Source: Protonemura montana (Eukaryota > Arthropoda > Insecta > Plecoptera > Nemouridae). Taken from it: a DNA stretch of 64,000 nt. Under the pieces are notes generated by a model that ran no database searches, was not told where the DNA came from, and saw only the letters and a list, made by a program, of their open reading frames with translations. The stretch covers positions 8,532,001 through 8,596,000 of the forward strand of contig OX387608.1 in assembly GCA_947568835.1 (NCBI GenBank). The letters run 5' to 3'. Positions 1 to 11,875 of this stretch are shown in pieces (within the stretch, counting starts at the first letter, position 1; each line of letters opens with the position of its first letter). The translations under genes were made by a program, and so were the position numbers.

Positions 1-728
1 TTTCGAATAATTATTTACAAAAACGTCGAATATCGAATCGAATGTCGAAGTATTTCATTTGATCGAAGTATTTTCGAATTGCTACTTTTATCACCTCATT
101 TCAATTTGAAAACACTGCATTCTGAATTTTTACTGTCACTTTGGTATTTATTAGCATGTTTTAACTTCCAGTTCAGCAGCATTCCATAAGGTACATACAT
201 ATAGCTCCAGTCTCTTTCCTTTAGGTACTACTAAAAAGTTTACCCGTAAATCTCATGTTTATCAAATCAGGGTGAGTTGTGACAGATAACCATGTCCATA
301 GCATGATAAACACTTTAAACAGCATGATTATAAAATAACAAAAATAAGCTTTTTGTAGTGGTCCCAAATTACACTCCTCTTATTATCATTTTCCGTTTCT
401 ACCTCACTCATAACAATATCCATGGTAGAAGCCAGAAGGGGTCAAAAGTACGTAAATAGAAGTAGATTTAAGTAAGCAAGAACACAGAGAAAATGCCATT
501 TTGAATTTCGTGTTTGGAATTCAATTTTGTGACCTGTGCTGCTCCCTAGTAGCCATTACATGAACCAACTTCGAAGTCGACCTCGAAGTATTCGAACAGC
601 GAATAATTTTTTTTCGAACCGAAGTATTTTCGAATGATTTTAAAACAACTAATCGACGATCGAAGTCGAATAATTCGATTCGATTCGAGCCGAATTATTC
701 GTCAAGTTCGAAGCTTCGCACACCCCTA
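1..728. mobile_element. Terminal part of a hAT-like fold-back element (truncated by the window edge)
   Basis: Both ends of this stretch are packed with TTCGAA/TCGAAT motifs in opposite orientation (1-100 and 570-720). The right end reads GCTTCGCACACCCCTA, the reverse of the common hAT terminus CAGGGGTGTGCGAAGC (final base differs). The middle (100-560) has no open frame. The left terminus and target duplication lie outside the window, so the superfamily is inferred from the terminal motif only. Confidence 0.55.
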
Positions 729-807
729 AAAAATACTAAAATCACTGCACGCTTTTGCAATTTAAATAAAAAGTAATTCCCATGCTCCTCTCGTGTACCG
801 CTTCTAG

Positions 808-2235
808 ATCAAGAAGCTGCGCCAGTACATGGAAAAGAACACTCTCCGCCTGCCCAAGATCGGCTCTGTTGAAGAGTTTCAAGGACAAGAAAAGAAAGTG
901 ATCATCATGTCAGCAGTGCGCAGCACGTTGTCTACCAACTCGACAGACGTGATTCACTCTCTCGGGTTCGTGGCGTCCGCCAAGCGTATCAACGTCGCTC
1001 TGACTCGGGCTCAGTGTCTGTTGGTCATCGTTGGTAACCCTCACGTGCTGATGCAGGTGAGTACCGCGACCTTTTTATGATGTCGTTAGTTGCTATCGGT
1101 ACATTCTAAACTATTAAGAAGTGGTATTTTAGAGTTTTCAAAAGAGATGCGCTATTCATATGTGCAAAAGTTTTGACATGGTTCCTCCAAGCTATATTTA
1201 TTTCTCTTGGTGGAATTTTACATTTTTGAAAATGCACCTCAGTTTCTATTGGTTTTCATAGCCGTGGACTTAGGAGACCTTTCTATTTAGATTTTTTTTT
1301 CGTTTGATAAGACAGAAATATATTTTTATTAGTGTGTATTTATTTACTCAAGTGCATATCAAATCATTGCAGTATAATTTTTCGATTGAACAAAATCAAA
1401 CAGTAAACATTTGACAGGAGGTAACGCAGAAGGTATTCTCGATCAAATTTGAAAAAAAAACACAATATCCTGTCTTCTAAGTTCTAGTCGTTGCCCTGGT
1501 TTGTGTGCTGGCTGCGCACATTTAGAAAAATAAATAAAATCATCTTTTAGCTGTACCATGTTTCATCTCTGTATCAAACTTTACACTATGCTAAAATTCT
1601 GCACGTTATACCCAGGACGTGTATTGGCGTGCCACTGTGGAGTACTGCTTGACTCGTGGCAGCTTCACTGGCTGCAATCCGCCCTTGAGTTGCAACCCGC
1701 AGCTGAATCCCCAAGTGCACGACACTTCCAGATTCGCCAGCAACGGCACCGTACAACATTACAACCAAGATAAACAGTGAGTTCCAGTGCCAAATGTCAA
1801 AACAGTGCGTCGTTAAACCCCAATAATCAATAAGTGAGTGCTAGATTTTTAGTTTTCATCGGATTTCGGTAGCAGGGATAATCACACAGGTATTTTTTTT
1901 TATCTTAGGTGATTCTTAGGATTTCAAAAACTATCTTCCCTTTAACTTTTCCGATAGATTTTTTTGGTGTTTTTTAGTAATTTTACTAGACAATTGATGA
2001 AAAGTGGAGTTCTTCTCTTGAGCTATTTGTCATTCTCTTTCTGAAAAAGGACAAAGAACAATACTGTTGGTCTTCTCTTAGATAATTCAATCAAGTGCCT
2101 GGATGCATGAAATTTTGCCGCCATGTTTGCAGGCCTGCACCAGAGAAAGATAGCCACTTGCGGCGGACGGCCAACTACCTCTACGCGCCACCACAAGCGC
2201 AGTCGTTGAAGCTCAACCAGTCTACGCTATCCTAA
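808..2235 (+). CDS. MOV10/Armitage-like superfamily 1 RNA helicase, 3' end (three last coding exons)
   Basis: Exons 808-1056, 1616-1776 and 2133-2235 join in frame; donors are GTGAGT at 1057 and 1777, acceptors end at 807, 1615 and 2132. The first exon encodes helicase motif V/Va (VEEFQGQE followed by VIIMSAVRS) and motif VI (RINVALTRAQ), then LLVIVGNPHVL. The second has the WRATVEYCLTRGSFTGC block that corresponds to the C-terminal 'W..F..YC...GGYTGC' of MOV10 proteins. The last exon gives a proline- and glutamine-containing tail ending at TAA 2233-2235. MOV10-family helicases act in small-RNA silencing: Armitage/MOV10L1 in piRNA biogenesis, MOV10 in mRNA and miRNA control. The sequence shown cannot separate the paralogues. 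The catalytic N-terminal motifs (Walker A/B) lie to the left of the window, so the gene is partial only because of the window edge. Confidence 0.85.
1790..1835 (+). repeat. SINE-like tail fragment, family A
   Basis: Contains AACAGTGCGTCGTTAAACC followed by CAATAATCAATAAG, a motif that recurs around 10388, 22632 and, more diverged, 4809 in this window. It lies in an intron of the MOV10-like gene. Called as a dispersed repeat because of the shared wording only. Confidence 0.45.
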
Positions 2236-5200
2236 AGAAATCTGCATCGACTCAAGGTAAAACAGATGCAGATGCTACATCCTCTTGGCGGCCTGTTATA
2301 GAGTCTTCCAGAGCTGCTGGTTGATGTTCGTTGTTGAGTTGGTTAAGTCCTAGCTGTATTTGTACTGTATTGGGGCCCTGAAAATGGTGTGCCCCTTTTT
2401 TACCATTGCCGGAGTGGTATCTTTTTAATATTGCTGCAATTGTAACTTAGCGTAGAAATAATAATCCATCCCAGGCAATGCTTGTGTACAAGTTTGAGCT
2501 ACCAAATTGCAAATACCATGAAAGTTCTCCAAAAATTGAGGGTGTCAATAATTAAAAAAATGTAATGCCATTGAAGAATCAATTCAAAACAATCGACAAT
2601 AGCATTTTTCATAAATCACTTTTGAAACATAAAACATTAATAATCAGAGTGATAAAAGTTTTAAATAGTTGATACTTTAGTTGTGAGAAGTTGTACCACA
2701 AAAGTACAGAGGTGGCAGAGCTTCAGTTTCGATTGCCTGAGATCAGGGTTGGAGTGCAGTTGTGTGTCTTTCTTTAAAACCGAGTGGTATCTCAACGGCA
2801 ATGATTACATGATCGGTACATTACTCTTTCAAAGAAACATACTTTTCTATGAAGGACATTCCATTTTGTGTCACATAATGCTGAAGTACTTCATATTCGT
2901 GAAATTTGCAGTTTATGAAAGGAGGACAAGCTTTCTAGCAATTTTTGTAGACAAATTTATTTAGAGAAGCTGTTGAGTGTGCACACTCAACGAAGAAGAA
3001 AAATACAGAACGATAATACAAATTATCTTAGTTTTTTAATTATTGACCCTGATTATTTTCTTTAGATGCATTTAGGATGCTTGAACTAGGTCATTGTTAT
3101 AATTTTTTGTGGTTCTTTTGTTACTGGAAAATTGTAAGGATTGCTTTTACCCTTGATAAAGTAACAGGTACAAGTTACAAAACGTTGCGAAATTTAGTTG
3201 TTCAGAGATTCAGAGGCATCTGCTTTTCAGCTTTTGGTAAGTGTAATGATGGCTCGCAAATCTTCATTGTGTTCGATTCACTTTCTATTTTAGACCACCG
3301 AAAGAATTCTATTTTGTTCCAGAATGTGTTCATGTGCTAGTCTGTCACCTGCAGTGGCTGACGACAAAGACGAATCTGACAACTACCACAAAGGCTTCGG
3401 CTTACCAAAATATTGACAACATCCCACATGAGAATTCATTAATATTGTTTTGTTTTTTTAATTAGAATTAGTCTCTTTCCAGTTTTTTATGTTAAATTCC
3501 CTTATTTATTACTAAGAGTTAGCTAGGAGTACCGATTTGAAATTTTCCGGAGCCGTTTTGTAAAATTGAGGATAATAAAACTCCTTTGAAAACCAGACAA
3601 AATTTGTTTTGTTCTCCGAGATAATCTTCTGAATTTCACTTAGGTGACAATCTATAGTAGCAATCAAAACTTACTCGAAATTAAAGTTTGGTATACCCGC
3701 AGTTACATAAGAAGAAATATTTTACAAGCTCTTTTAGACTCTACAATCGCAGCATATCCATGGATACTAAAAGTTGAATCTACCATTGAATCTCAAACAA
3801 TGCTTTCAATGAGTGCCAAGGGGCTGGATATTGATCGTGGTGAAGAAGGAAAGAGAAAGGTACAGCAAAACTTATCAGAGAAGAAAATTGGCGGCACATG
3901 GTGCACTTTGTAAGAAATTGGTAGAAAACCCACGAGTTTAAACATTTCGGCGTGTTGCCTTTGTCATTGTTCGAGAAGCTATACAATACTGTGAATAGTT
4001 AGCTTTACCATCACTAGGTGGGTTGATTGTGTATCTCTCACCTTAACCTTTCTTCCGTAAATTTCACTGTGTTTTCACAAGACGTATTGCAAATTGAAAT
4101 TAAATCCATAGTCATTCAGATTGCAAATGCGTGCAAACATTTTATTTTCGTCAACCAAGAAATGAAAACACAAATCTCTGCTTTAAGTTCTTTCGCTTTA
4201 TTGAACTGCCTGTTACACAGATTTGAATGTAAAAATGGAGAAACAGCAAATACACTTATTATAAACCATTTTACTTACAGTTCAAAGTATCTCTACCAAG
4301 CAGGGGTCGAGGAACGATCAAATTCACTGACAATATTTAATCTAGTAAAAGTTAACAAATAAAACGAGTCACATGTTTTGAACAAAGAATAGATTGCTGC
4401 CAAAGCAACAACTGTAATTATTGGAGACCTATGTACACTACAAAAAACTACGAATAGTTAACTTCTAGTCTCAATCGATCTCTTCGAGTGAAAGCTTCTC
4501 TAAACGGTAACGATAAGCTATGCCAATGACACAGAAACAAAATCAGATGACAACTTAGTAAGTAACTCAAAGTTAGCACAAAAATACTCTCGTGTTGATT
4601 TGAAAAGTACAATTTTCAAGCCGAGCAATATTTTAAGTTGTGAAAATTTCATTTCTCACCTTACATCAAAGCCAGGAAGGATTTACTGGTGAGTGAAAAA
4701 AAAAATTCAGCAAATTAATACAAATACATTTCCTAGCAGTGTCACTGCTAGGAAAAGTGAGTAGGGCAAAAGCCATTTCATTTACTATGATTTTCTGCTT
4801 GTACAAACAGTGCATCGTGAAACCTTACGAATCAGTCAATTGCACTCTAAGATACAACAAAAGCAAATACAACTAAATCAGAAAGGATTGGAACTTGTTG
4901 GTTTCTATAAGTCGCTCGACTACATCTTGTGGCTTCGAAACAGTAACATATACCAATGACTCTAAACATTCTGCAGCGGCAATAAATCAAAGTTGAAAAG
5001 TAAAAACCCTGGCACTCTTACTTGCCGAAACATTTTACAAAGTTTCGTTGAAACTGTTGAGATGTACGTTAAATCCTTAGATCTGAGCCGAGAAGAAGAT
5101 TGCTTATACTGGGATTATAATTTCATTGACAACATGCACCAACAGCTACAGAGACCACAAGAAATTGTACCACTCTTCACGTATCAAAACATCCGACATT

Positions 5201-5564
5201 CAATCACTGTTAAAAATTCCCCTCAAACCAACTAGGAATCGACACGAACAATAACACTAAAACCATGACAGTAATTCATACAAATACTGTGTCTCCCACG
5301 AGCTTGGTGAGATATCATGGCATTCAAGAACTTCACAAAACTTTTAACTCATGAAATGAGTTCGGGCAGAGTGTGACCATGATATATAAAACCAATTCTT
5401 ATAAAGAATTTGTTTTCCACTAGTGCATACTAAGCTTTCTTCAAAAGCGATTCAGCAAATTTATACGTAGATAAACGATTACTGTCTACCAAGCAAATTC
5501 ATCTTCAAAAAAAGGGCCAAATATATCGATTATTTGCATACGAACGGAAGAGAACGTGGACCGC
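2236..5564. other. Intergenic region between the MOV10-like and NCOA5-like genes
   Basis: About 3.3 kb, AT-rich, with only short unconvincing open frames. It holds the 3' UTR of the helicase gene. The two flanking genes converge here (helicase +, NCOA5-like -). It contains a possible orphan terminal exon at 3355-3416 and a weak family A repeat near 4805-4850. Nothing else is recognised. Confidence 0.5.
3355..3416 (+). CDS. Possible orphan 3'-terminal coding exon (unassigned)
   Basis: After the acceptor CACCTGCAG (ending at 3354) an open stretch encodes ADDKDESDNYHKGFGLPKY and stops with TGA at 3414-3416; ATAATAAAA lies about 160 bp downstream. The short stretch is more GC-rich and hydrophilic than its surroundings. 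No partner exon with the matching phase was found: the last helicase introns do not match (phase 2 is available, phase 1 needed), and nearby open frames look random. It may be chance. Confidence 0.2.
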
Positions 5565-8500
5565 CTAGAACTTAGGCGCAGAGAGACTTTTGAGCAGGTT
5601 GCCTGATAGCAAAGAGTCTAGGGCTTTCTGCACGTTGGGGTCGTTGAGCAGGCCAGGCTCAGGTTCGGGAGCGGCGACTGGAGCGGCCCAGACGGCGGGA
5701 GCGGCCACCGAATTGCTGTTCAGGATGTTCATGATGCGTCCATGAAGCTCTGCTTCCTTTGATGTTGGAACACGGCTTACCGGTACTATGGAAACGAAAG
5801 CAGAGTTAAAACAGAGTTAAAGCAGTCGTGACTGGTGGGTTTACAAATTCCAAAGGGACCACTGGTTTAACGTCCCTGTTAACGGTGCAGCTCAAACAAC
5901 AGGATTTCTCCACAAATCCATGCTGTCGAGAGTTTGATAAGTAAGGCGAGTGACGTTGTGCTACCTTCAACCTCTCCATCCTCACTTCCAAAACAGAACC
6001 TGTCCTGTGCGTGATAGTTAACAATCCCATACCTGATAGAGCTTAGTGTTGTTAAACGTTGGTGATCTTCCACGAGGTCACCATCTAATGGATCCCGTTT
6101 TTACAGATCAGCCCGAAGTACGATCCGACCAAAGAGCAAAGTTCAAACTTTTCTCCCACTACTCTTATCTATCAACAACTTAACCTCTTCGAGAGATCTC
6201 TCTAGACGACAACTAGAAAGTAAATAAAACACCGAACGCATCCACAACTCACCAGTGACCGATGAAGGAATGGTCTCGTCCTTGGCATCACCCAACTCTG
6301 CGGCGACCTGCTGGTCCCTGCGCGCCTGCAGGTAACTGAGGACTTTGTTGTACTGGAGCGCGGTAAGCGGTCGCTCATTGTACAGGTGGCCAAGCAGCAC
6401 ACGGATGCCCTCGGGGTGGTGGTCAGACCCTGAGCCTGCCACAGACAACAATCGGTATTGTTAGTTGTTTATTATTTTACCAAAGCTGGCAATGGGCAAA
6501 GTATTTTTTTATTATTTGTATTAACACTATTAGTAGAGCCAAGATTTTACGGTGTTATGATTTCGATAATTTCGTGGTAAGCTTTTTGGATTTCGGTGTT
6601 ATGGCGGTGTTATGGAAAAAGTACAGAATTTCATGTCTATAACAGATTTTAGACATAGGTGACGAAAAAATCCCAATCAGTTATTTAATGTAGTGAGCTA
6701 CAATTGCAAGACATCGTGCAGTGGAAAGTGCAGCTGTGTGCGAGCTGGATTTCGCTGCTCCCATATGTGCAGCCAGTGCAACGGTGCAACGTGCAACAAC
6801 GACATTTCACTTGAAGAGGACCCAGGTGACCCAGAGATGAACCGAAATGTTAAGTTAGACCAATATCGAAAGTACAAGAGATGTGCTGGCAACCTGCAGC
6901 TAATATTAACTCCAGCTCTGTGAATGAATAGTTTTACGTTTAAAGGCGATACATGCCAATCATCCCTAAAAAATTGTTTAAATATATCTACACATAACAT
7001 TGTAACTAAGAGACTACATAAAAGCACTTCTATTCAATTTGCATGAGATTTTTCTCACAAAAGTGGAAATAAAAACCATAGATTTTGTAACACAATTATA
7101 TAGTTTATCATATAGTTTAGTTCGATACACCGTTATTAGAGTTTCTATTGGGATGTTTTATACGCTACTAAAATGGAATCTGCCGTAACTATGTACTTTT
7201 ACTTATTATTTACACTGAATAAGCTTTCCTCGTCGATAGAACTAAAAATATTATAGTCAAAACCCAAGAGATAGCCCAGAAAAAGCAAATGCAAAAAAAT
7301 ACGTCATCTTTAAACTGCAATATCTTGGTCACCCTTGAATATATTTGCAATGTAATTGATACTGTTCGATTTGTAATTTTATAAGCTACAACATTGCCTT
7401 TGAAACTTTTTCGATACCTCCCTTATCTTCGCCAATAATGGCGTATTTCAGCAACGCCGCCCCTAAATAGGGGTGGAAAACAATGACGCCATGGTTAGAT
7501 TTTTATCAACTTTCTGGCCAAAGTTAAGGGAGGTGTAAGGAACATATCCTGAAAAATTCAGCTTGACACTATTCATGTCTACCTCAAACCTTATTATGCC
7601 TGGACTATTGTTAAACTGAACATTGAACAAGTTTCAATGGTAGCTTCCCTAAAAAACCTCTCTGCATCAACACTGTTCACTGGGGCCCAAATAGTTTGCT
7701 AGGTCAGAACTGCAAATGAGGGGTTTAAGATTTTTATGTCCATTAGAATTTGAATTAGACCCACTGCCTGGTACTAACAACATACTTTGCAAGATTGTCT
7801 TTTTTCTCCCAGACAAGTCTGGTGTTCCAGATTCCACACATCAAAATATATCCATCACTCACAAAGAGTTGCTTTGTTTGATCCTCAAAAGTCAAAGATT
7901 TATTACACCCCATTGAAATTTGAAATCCCAGCTAATATCTATATAGACTGAATGCATGTGGTGCTGGTGCGCACATGGCAAGGAGGGGAAGATTCAGCCA
8001 ACCAATGGCAATGGTTTCCTACAGCAAACATTTTGCCCCACTACTTCTACCCCCTAAGCTTAGGAATGTTGACAGCATTTGATGAGAAACAGACCTGAAT
8101 ATGACAAATTCATGGAAATGTGTGTTTAGAGAGATAAAATAAACATTTTAAACATTTTGCATGGAAATAAGTGGCTATTTCGCAAAATACACATATTTCA
8201 GTGAAATAGCTTCATTATCTCTTAATTTGGCATAAAAACAAATAGGTTTGTTTATTTATTTTCCGTGAAATATAGTTTGATAAAAATGAAAAAAAGAACA
8301 GATTATCTGAAATTTAAGATAATTGGATGGGAAAAGGCTCATTTCGCGATGATTTCGCGGAAAATAGTTGATTTCGTTGTTATGGATGATATTTCGTGAA
8401 TTTCGCGTTTTGTCGCGATGAGCTTCTTACATATTTGAGATGGGAATTCAATGAATCGCACTCATTTGTAAGAAAAACAAGAGATAAGAACAATTCGCGA

Positions 8501-11500
8501 TTTCGCGCATCACCATATAATCGTGGCTCTAACTATTAGTTAGGTTTGATTTTATCATATTCTTCAATTTAAGTAGAGCAACTCACAGAAATATCTGAAT
8601 TTCATTGCAAAATTAAAATTGTTGAAATTGTTTCAACAACAATTGTAACTAGGAGTAAGAATTTTGGTAAAACCGGACCTTTGCGACCGAACCGGACCAA
8701 AACGAGATCGATGACCGAGATGGCTTCTTATGGGTCTATAAAAAAGTTCAATTGAGCGCTGATGGAATGGCTAGGTGTGGCTTACATATCCGATATCTAC
8801 GTAAAGATGCGTACTGACACGCATATTCTGAACATTTGTAAAAAATGTATTAGCGATCGAGCGCAAGTCCCATTTATTATTCTTAATTACTCAACCATAA
8901 TTTTTGAAGTAGCTAGAGGGTTTGATTTTTATTGTATTTAACCATTTTTGCTGTGGGGCTGTTAAGTTATTGGCTAATTAAAAAATGTACAAACCAGGAA
9001 AATAGCACGACTTTTCTGGACAAACATTTTAGAAAAAAAAAAAAAATTGCATTTAGCTTTTACAAGCTTGTTGACAAGTTGCAATAATATTAAATTCTTT
9101 CAACTTCCCCTGAACAATCACAACGGAAGGAATTTAACCGGAAACAATGCCACGTTGAGCGCCCTGCCGTTTCATTACCCACCTGCGACGACGCCTGGGA
9201 TGGCAGTAACGGCTGGACCGGGCGTTGTCTTCTCGCCGCGGATGTAGAGCTCAAAATTGCGTGAGATCATCTTGACAGCATCCTCCATCGGCATGTTTCG
9301 GTGCTCTGTCAACAAAACGAAGATACAAACATTATGAATTTTGCATTACATTGCACAGAAGCAGATAGCCTAAGATTTCTTTTTTCTTATACCTTATATT
9401 CGTATTTTTAATGGTTCATTTAATTATTCGAGTTTAGGCTCTTGCTCTTTTCAATGTGACATCTTCTGCAGTGGCCAAAACATAAACAATTAAGCACATT
9501 GCACTATGCCGTTCTTTAAGTTTACAGTAAATTATGTTTTTGCTCTTTTGCTAAATGTCCTTTTCACACAAATTATCCAGTGTTTCGGCACCCTAATCAT
9601 GTTGCAACATTTCGTAAACTGCTTATTAATCGTATTGCGTTGTATCTAATTTGAGAGAAACTAATGTGCGTTTGTGGAGCCAATTGCTGACCTTCAGGCA
9701 AGCCGTGAAGAATGTTGAGCGTGAGGGAGCGATGCTCTTCGTTCTGCGGCATGACGTTGATTGCGTAGAGCGTGCCACGAGACGAGATGTTGGCCAGGAG
9801 CCGGCCGATCGGAACCACTTCGTTTGGGAACAACAGGTCAACGCTCAGGCCCAGTTGCCGTAGCCGCCGCTCAATGTATTCACCGTACTCCCTACGGACC
9901 CAAACGCAAAAGACTCGTTCGTCATTCGCTGACTGACATAATTTTGTTACTCTACGGTTAGTCTTTAATGTTTAACCTTTTTTTTTGTGCATTTTTAATT
10001 TAAATGGTAAATATTAATTTACTGCAAAGATTTTATGATTTTTCTGAGCTTTTGAGAGCTTTTGATAAATTCTTTTTTGCGGTTGTTAGCTTTTATCATG
10101 TGACAAAGTGAGCTCCACCGAAATTTTGGAATAAAAGTCTTTCTTAGGGAGGCAAACCCCTCAACACCATAAAATCACAAAAAACGAAGATCATCTGTGT
10201 TTTACACAGTTTTTACCAAATATTTGAATGAATACCAAGATTTGAATGGCACCAGGTTTGGGGAAACGTGGTGCTGGCACGTAGCTAGGTTAGGTTGCTC
10301 CCTTCTAGGCTAGGTTAGGTCCATCATAATTCTCATCATCATCCACTCATTCACCAACACCATTAGACCAGTGCTGTATGGCCAGATGCCAAAACAGTGC
10401 ATAGTTAAACACCACAAATTAATCAATCAACCAATCTATCTCTCCCCTGAAAGCTTACCGGTTGGCCTTGTTGAAAACGATAATCTCCAGATCACTGGTT
10501 CTGTCCGCACACGCGATGGGCGCAACTTGTGGGGCTCTCGACGGCTCCGCACGGAGCCCTGGCCCACCGCGAAAATCTCCGCCACCGTTGCCGAAGAAAC
10601 CAGCTGGTCGCACGCGCTCTGCCAAAGCCAGGAATTGTGTCAGTGTCAACGTTTTTTTTTTAGATTCCGACCATGCGGTCAAAGTGGCAGTAATTACCTC
10701 TGTCCATTTGACCCATTATGGGCCCTCGATCTGGAAGTCTGTCTCTGTCGATTGGGCCACCTCGGTCGAGATTGTGATTTCTGTCCATTGGCCCTCTAGT
10801 CATAAAACCTCTATCCATAGGACCTCTATCCATAGGCCCTCTGTCCATAGGTCCTCTATCCATAGGACCTCTATCCATAGGACCTCTATCCATAGGACCT
10901 CTATCCATAGGACCTCTATCCATAGGACCTCTATCCATAGGTCCTCTATCCATGGAACCTCTATCCATGGGACCTCTATCCATAGGGCCTCTGTCCATAG
11001 GTCCTCTGTCCATAGGACCTCTGTCCATTGGCCCTCTATCCATAGGGCCTCTATCCATTGGACCTCTATCCATATGACCTCTGTCCATTGGGCCTCTGTC
11101 TATAGGTCCTCTGTCCATATTACTTCGGTCTTTAAGCCCTCTGTCAATCATTGAACCACTTCTTTCTAACGATCTCTCTCTTTCCGAGAGGTCCATCTCC
11201 ATTGGTCGCTCAGAAGGTATATGGTCAAACGATCCCGATGGCCCTGAATCTGTAAAACTGAGAGAAAATGTCCAGTTAAAACTATGTCACATGAAAATTA
11301 TTCAGATAAGGTTGTCGCGTCAATCACAGAACCTACCTGTCTCGGTCACGCCACTCGTTGTTTAGAGGTGAGCGATCGCGAATCTTTTCGTCTGGTCGGT
11401 TTGGTTCAGTTTGTTGCGATGAAGGCTTGATGACTTTCTGTCGCGGCATGCGTGCCATTTTTACCTCGAGCCGTTTGCCTCGGAACATCATGCCATCATC

Positions 11501-11875
11501 TTGATTTATTGCGTCGCTGGCACTACTGGGATTCTCAAACTGGACGAATCCAAAGTTTCTGTTTAGTGTTGCTCCTGAAAGAAATCACAAAGAAATTGCA
11601 TTTAAAAAATTTCGCTCTCCCCTGAAGAAAAGAGATTTTGTTTGTGTAACAATAGGTTTAAAATAGGATGGTCACTCACCCAATACTTTGCCATATTTAG
11701 AAAACATGCTTTCCAGTTGATTTTTCGTGAACCCTGATTCTGCCAACGGAATGTTTCCGACATAAATCCGGGCTGCTGCTGTAGCAGGGTCGTTCATACC
11801 ATTGAGACTGAGAACGTTCGTTTCGTCTCCGCCGCGGAAATCTCCTCGCTTAGCAGCTCCTCCACGAAAACTCAT
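5565..11875 (-). CDS. NCOA5-like: NCOA5-like nuclear RNA-binding protein (RRM plus anticodon-binding-like domain)
   Basis: Eight exons rebuilt with consistent phases: 11680-11875, 11337-11574, 10698-11257, 10459-10618, 9692-9891, 9183-9305, 6253-6435, 5565-5785; 626 aa. ATG at 11875 (MSFRGGAAKRG) is the first in-frame ATG. Order: RG-rich start; RRM about residues 35-108 (RIYVGN as RNP2, NFGFVQF as RNP1); basic linker; MDRGP repeats about 192-305; then a domain matching human NCOA5 in order: GLSVDLLFPNEV, HRSLTLNILHGLPE, HRNMPMEDAVKMISRNFELY, a helical block with LLGHLYNERPLTALQYNKVL, and the C-terminal NDPNVQKALDSLL. NCOA5 is a nuclear receptor coactivator with an anticodon-binding-like fold; the Drosophila counterpart is, I believe, neosin. 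The 2.7-kb intron 6436-9182 carries a hAT relic. The role in this animal is inferred from the family. Confidence 0.85.
5895..6090 (+). repeat. Dispersed repeat, family B (copy 1)
   Basis: The stretch with ATTTCTCCACAAATCCATGC, then GTCGAGAG and TTGATAAG, then a CTCCCAAACAGAGCC-like block is shared with copies near 46810-46985 and 53890-54060. It lies in the last intron of the NCOA5-like gene. Short length and three diverged copies suggest a SINE or small non-autonomous element; its ends were not determined. Confidence 0.5.
6534..8531. mobile_element. hAT-like element, degenerate, 1,998 bp with perfect 8-bp target duplication
   Basis: The element starts TAGAGCCAAGATTTTACGG and ends, read inward on the other strand, TAGAGCCACGATTATATGG: terminal inverted repeats of about 20 bp with few mismatches. 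Both sides are flanked by ACTATTAG (6526-6533 and 8532-8539), the 8-bp duplication typical of hAT insertion. The right interior is rich in TTTCGCG motifs. No intact transposase is present. It lies entirely within intron 6 of the NCOA5-like gene. Confidence 0.8.
6690..6923 (+). pseudogene. Cysteine-rich (CXC-like) coding remnant inside the hAT-like element
   Basis: An open stretch encodes SYNCKTSCSGKCSCVRAGF and then CSHMCSQCNGATCNN, a dense Cys pattern like the C-terminal CXC/Tesmin-type cysteine-rich tails seen in some transposable-element proteins. It is followed by an acidic segment and a stop at 6921-6923. No start or upstream domain is present, so it is read as the tail of a dead element protein, not a host gene. 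Confidence 0.45.
10255..10440 (+). repeat. SINE-like repeat, family A (longest copy)
   Basis: Contains GGCACGTAGCTAGGTTAGG, a second TAGGCTAGGTTAGG, TCATCATCATCCACTCATTC, GACCAGTGCTGTATGGCC and the tail AAAACAGTGCATAGTTAAAC with AATCAATCAACC. The same blocks occur reversed at about 46651-46770 and 53755-53880, and the tail alone at 1790 and 22630. It ends 18 bp before an exon of the NCOA5-like gene, in its intron. Confidence 0.6.
10786..11121 (-). repeat. Tandem 15-bp coding repeat encoding MDRGP
   Basis: About 23 units of a 15-bp repeat (plus-strand core CCTCTATCCATAGGA) lie in exon 3 of the NCOA5-like gene and keep the reading frame. Variants include IDRGP, MDRGH, MDRGS and MTRGP. Several neighbouring units around 10850-10940 are almost identical at DNA level, which points to recent slippage or unequal exchange. 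The unit is charged and RG-containing, as in disordered RNA-binding linkers. Confidence 0.9.

Noticed and set aside
3077..3340. 87-codon open frame
   Set aside because: Composition is that of random AT-rich DNA, with no domain, no convincing splice context and no homology recognised.
4993..5235. 80-codon open frame
   Set aside because: Not recognisable as any family; flanks show no promoter or splice support. Left out rather than called a gene.
10786..11121. CRISPR-like appearance of regularly repeated units
   Set aside because: Units are 15 bp with no spacers and encode a protein repeat in a eukaryotic exon.
10462..11154. Plus-strand open frame rich in SIHRTSIHR
   Set aside because: It is the antisense of the MDRGP-encoding exon; any frame of a 15-bp repeat without stops stays open. 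The minus-strand reading fits the NCOA5-like gene with correct splice phases.
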